A program made the translations under genes and the position numbers. DNA of 64,000 nt from Streptomyces sp. JB150. GTDB taxonomy: Bacteria; Actinomycetota; Actinomycetes; Streptomycetales; Streptomycetaceae. The notes under the pieces are model-generated. The model was given only the letters and a program-made list of their open reading frames with translations, did no database searches and had not been told where the DNA came from. The first letter of the stretch is position 1; every line of letters starts with the position of its first letter. The stretch is from NCBI RefSeq assembly GCF_011193355.1, contig NZ_CP049780.1, forward strand, positions 5,536,345 through 5,600,344, read 5' to 3'. Below, in pieces: positions 62,066 through 64,000 of this stretch.

Positions 62066-63751
62066 TTGAGTCATCCGCATCCTGAACTCGGCCCGCCCCC
62101 GCCGCTGCCCGCGGGCGGCCTGCGCGTCACCCCGCTCGGCGGTCTCGGCGAGATCGGCCGCAACATGACGGTCTTCGAGTACGGCGGCCGTCTGCTGATC
62201 GTCGACTGCGGAGTGCTCTTCCCCGAGGAGGAGCAGCCCGGAATCGACCTGATCCTGCCGGACTTCTCGTCCATCCGGGACCGCCTCGACGACATCGACG
62301 GCGTCGTCCTCACCCATGGCCACGAGGACCACATCGGCGGCGTCCCGTTCCTCCTGCGCGAGAAGCCGGACATCCCGCTGATCGGCTCCAAGCTGACCCT
62401 CGCCCTGATCGAGGCCAAGCTCCAGGAGCACCGCATCCGCCCCTACACCCTGGAGGTGACCGAGGGCGACCGCGAGCGCCTCGGCCCCTTCGACTGCGAG
62501 TTCATCGCGGTCAACCACTCCATCCCGGACGCCCTGGCGGTCGCCATCCGCACCCCCGCGGGCATGGTCGTCCACACCGGCGACTTCAAAATGGACCAGC
62601 TCCCGCTGGACAACCGCCTCACCGACCTCCACGCGTTCGCGCGTCTGAGCGAAGAGGGCATCGACCTCCTCCTCTCGGACTCCACGAACGCCGAGGTCCC
62701 CGGCTTCACGCCGCACGAGCGGGACATCTCCGGAGTGCTGCGCCAGGTGTTCGCCGGCGCCCGCAAGCGGATCATCGTGGCGAGCTTCGCCAGCCACGTC
62801 CACCGCATCCAGCAGATCCTGGACGCGGCGCACGAGTACGGCCGCCGGGTCGCCTTCGTCGGCCGCTCCATGGTCCGCAACATGGGCATCGCCCGCGACC
62901 TCGGCTACCTGCGCGTCCCGCCGGGCCTGGTCGTGGACGTCAGAACGCTCGACGACCTCCCGGACCACGAGGTGGTCCTGGTCTGCACCGGCTCCCAGGG
63001 CGAACCGATGGCGGCCCTGTCCCGCATGGCCAACCGCGACCACCAGATCCGCATCGTCGACGGCGACACGGTGATCCTGGCGTCGTCGCTCATCCCCGGC
63101 AACGAGAACGCGGTCTACCGCGTGATCAACGGCCTGACCCGCTGGGGCGCCAACGTCATCCACAAGGGCAACGCCAAGGTGCACGTCTCCGGCCACGCCT
63201 CCGCGGGTGAGCTGCTGTACTTCTACAACATCTGCCGCCCGAAGAACCTGATGCCGGTCCACGGCGAATGGCGCCACCTGCGTGCCAACGCCGAGCTGGG
63301 CGCCATGACCGGCGTCCCGCACGACCAGATCGTCATCGCCGAGGACGGCGTCGCCGTCGACCTCGTCGAGGGCAAGGCCAAGATCTCCGGCAAGGTCCAG
63401 GCGGGATACGTCTACGTCGACGGACTCTCGGTCGGCGACGTGGGCGAGCCGGCGCTGAAGGACCGGAAGATCCTCGGCGAGGAGGGCATCATCTCGCTCT
63501 TCGTCGTCATGGACTCCTCCACCGGCAAGATCACCGGCGGCCCGCACGTCCAGGCCCGCGGCTCCGGCATCGACGACTCCGCCTTCGACGCGGTCCTCCC
63601 GAAGATCACCGAGGTCTTGGAGCGCTCCGCCCAGGACGGCGTGGTCGAGCCACACCAGCTCCAGCAGCTCATCCGCCGGACGCTGGGCAAGTGGGTCTCC
63701 GACACCTATCGGCGTAGGCCCATGATTCTGCCCGTCGTGGTGGAGGTCTGA
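62066..63751 (+). CDS. rnj: Ribonuclease J
   Basis: Metallo-beta-lactamase/beta-CASP exo- and endoribonuclease for mRNA decay and rRNA processing. The 561-aa protein has GGLGEIGRNM, the zinc motif THGHEDHIGG (near residues 83-90), SHVHRIQQ, and GHASAGELLYFYNICRPKNLMPVHGEWRHL. TTG at 62066 is the start: it follows GAGGAGA by 5 nt and gives the family N-terminus, with no ATG/GTG nearby in frame. Confidence 0.95.
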   Translation: MSHPHPELGPPPPLPAGGLRVTPLGGLGEIGRNMTVFEYGGRLLIVDCGVLFPEEEQPGIDLILPDFSSIRDRLDDIDGVVLTHGHEDHIGGVPFLLREKPDIPLIGSKLTLALIEAKLQEHRIRPYTLEVTEGDRERLGPFDCEFIAVNHSIPDALAVAIRTPAGMVVHTGDFKMDQLPLDNRLTDLHAFARLSEEGIDLLLSDSTNAEVPGFTPHERDISGVLRQVFAGARKRIIVASFASHVHRIQQILDAAHEYGRRVAFVGRSMVRNMGIARDLGYLRVPPGLVVDVRTLDDLPDHEVVLVCTGSQGEPMAALSRMANRDHQIRIVDGDTVILASSLIPGNENAVYRVINGLTRWGANVIHKGNAKVHVSGHASAGELLYFYNICRPKNLMPVHGEWRHLRANAELGAMTGVPHDQIVIAEDGVAVDLVEGKAKISGKVQAGYVYVDGLSVGDVGEPALKDRKILGEEGIISLFVVMDSSTGKITGGPHVQARGSGIDDSAFDAVLPKITEVLERSAQDGVVEPHQLQQLIRRTLGKWVSDTYRRRPMILPVVVEV

Positions 63752-63784
63752 CCACGCGGACGACCCCCTCGTCTGCGTGAACTC

Positions 63785-63824
63785 GGAGCGGGGCACCTCG
63801 ATTTGCATCGAGGCGCCCCGCTCC
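63785..63824 (+). terminator. Terminator after RNase J
   Basis: An 18-bp stem (63785-63802 with 63807-63824) with one mismatch and TTGC loop, 33 nt after the stop. Confidence 0.8.
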
Positions 63825-63869
63825 AGTACGTTTACGGCCCTGCCCCAGGGGGAACCCGGCCGCCTCGTG

Positions 63870-64000
63870 CGCCGGACTCAGTCTCCCCAGGGAGCGGGAA
63901 ATCCGACTCAGAATCTCTGATAAAGTCGGAACCGCCGGAAAGGGAAACGCGAGAGCGGGAACCTGGAAAGCACCGAGGAAATCGGATCGAGAAAAGATCT
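63870..64000 (+). promoter_or_regulatory. Probable rRNA operon promoter/leader region
   Basis: The A/G-rich text with TCTGATAAAGTCGGA (TAAAGT as a -10, 63921) and GGAAAGCACCGAGGAAATCG resembles, from memory, the multi-promoter leader upstream of Streptomyces 16S rRNA genes. The 16S gene would begin beyond the window. Confidence 0.6.

Overview
The window is chromosomal DNA from a Streptomyces, or a very close relative. The evidence is very high G+C with near-universal G/C third codon positions, many GTG starts, GGAGG-type ribosome binding sites, and gene order that (from memory, not a search) matches the core-arm region of Streptomyces coelicolor around SCO5690 to SCO5745. Almost everything is a coding sequence. 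I see no tRNA, CRISPR array, insertion sequence or prophage. The right edge looks like the promoter/leader of an rRNA operon whose 16S gene lies outside.

Layout. (1) 1-2852, minus: a LacI repressor and a truncated GH31 glycosidase, with two palindromic operators in front. (2) 3135-12422, plus: a long acyl-CoA dehydrogenase, then dxr, an M50 site-2 protease (RseP/Rip1 type), ispG, two GNAT acetyltransferases and proS. dxr and ispG are two steps of the MEP isoprenoid pathway flanking the membrane protease, an arrangement conserved in actinobacteria. (3) 12556-14504, minus: a small accessory trio of a degenerate aminoglycoside-phosphotransferase-like protein, a DUF4439 ferritin-like protein and a lipoprotein. 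(4) 14733-21799, plus: the translation/transcription cluster rimP, nusA, ylxR, infB, DUF503, rbfA, truB. (5) 22100-26035, plus: a 1311-residue protein combining a serine-protease-like domain that has lost its serine, a STAND/NACHT-like NTPase and a long C-terminal region; then ribF.

(6) 27295-52931 is a complete actinobacterial type VII (ESX) secretion locus on both strands. It has an EspI-like MinD ATPase, a 271-aa associated protein, EccE, EccB, mycosin 1, mycosin 2, the two WXG100 proteins EsxB/EsxA, EccC, EccD and a membrane-anchored beta-propeller protein. No EccA is seen. Between the two mycosins sits a less G+C-rich accessory segment (about 36.2-43.1 kb). It contains two divergent modules: a leftward helical partner, a WxG-headed 769-aa protein and a lipoprotein, which look like a secreted-substrate cassette; and a rightward helical protein, a WxG plus proline/glycine-rich protein and mycosin 2. 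They share a 514-bp intergenic region with a clear sigma-70-type promoter and a perfect inverted repeat.

(7) 52984-63751 returns to housekeeping genes: a DUF397 protein, rpsO, pnp, an M16 peptidase, dapB, a TPR-like membrane protein, a PH-domain membrane protein, a small membrane protein, thyX, dapA and RNase J (TTG start). dapB and dapA serve lysine/diaminopimelate synthesis; rpsO-pnp and RNase J link translation to RNA decay. Strong G+C-rich hairpins separate convergent genes throughout and are listed.
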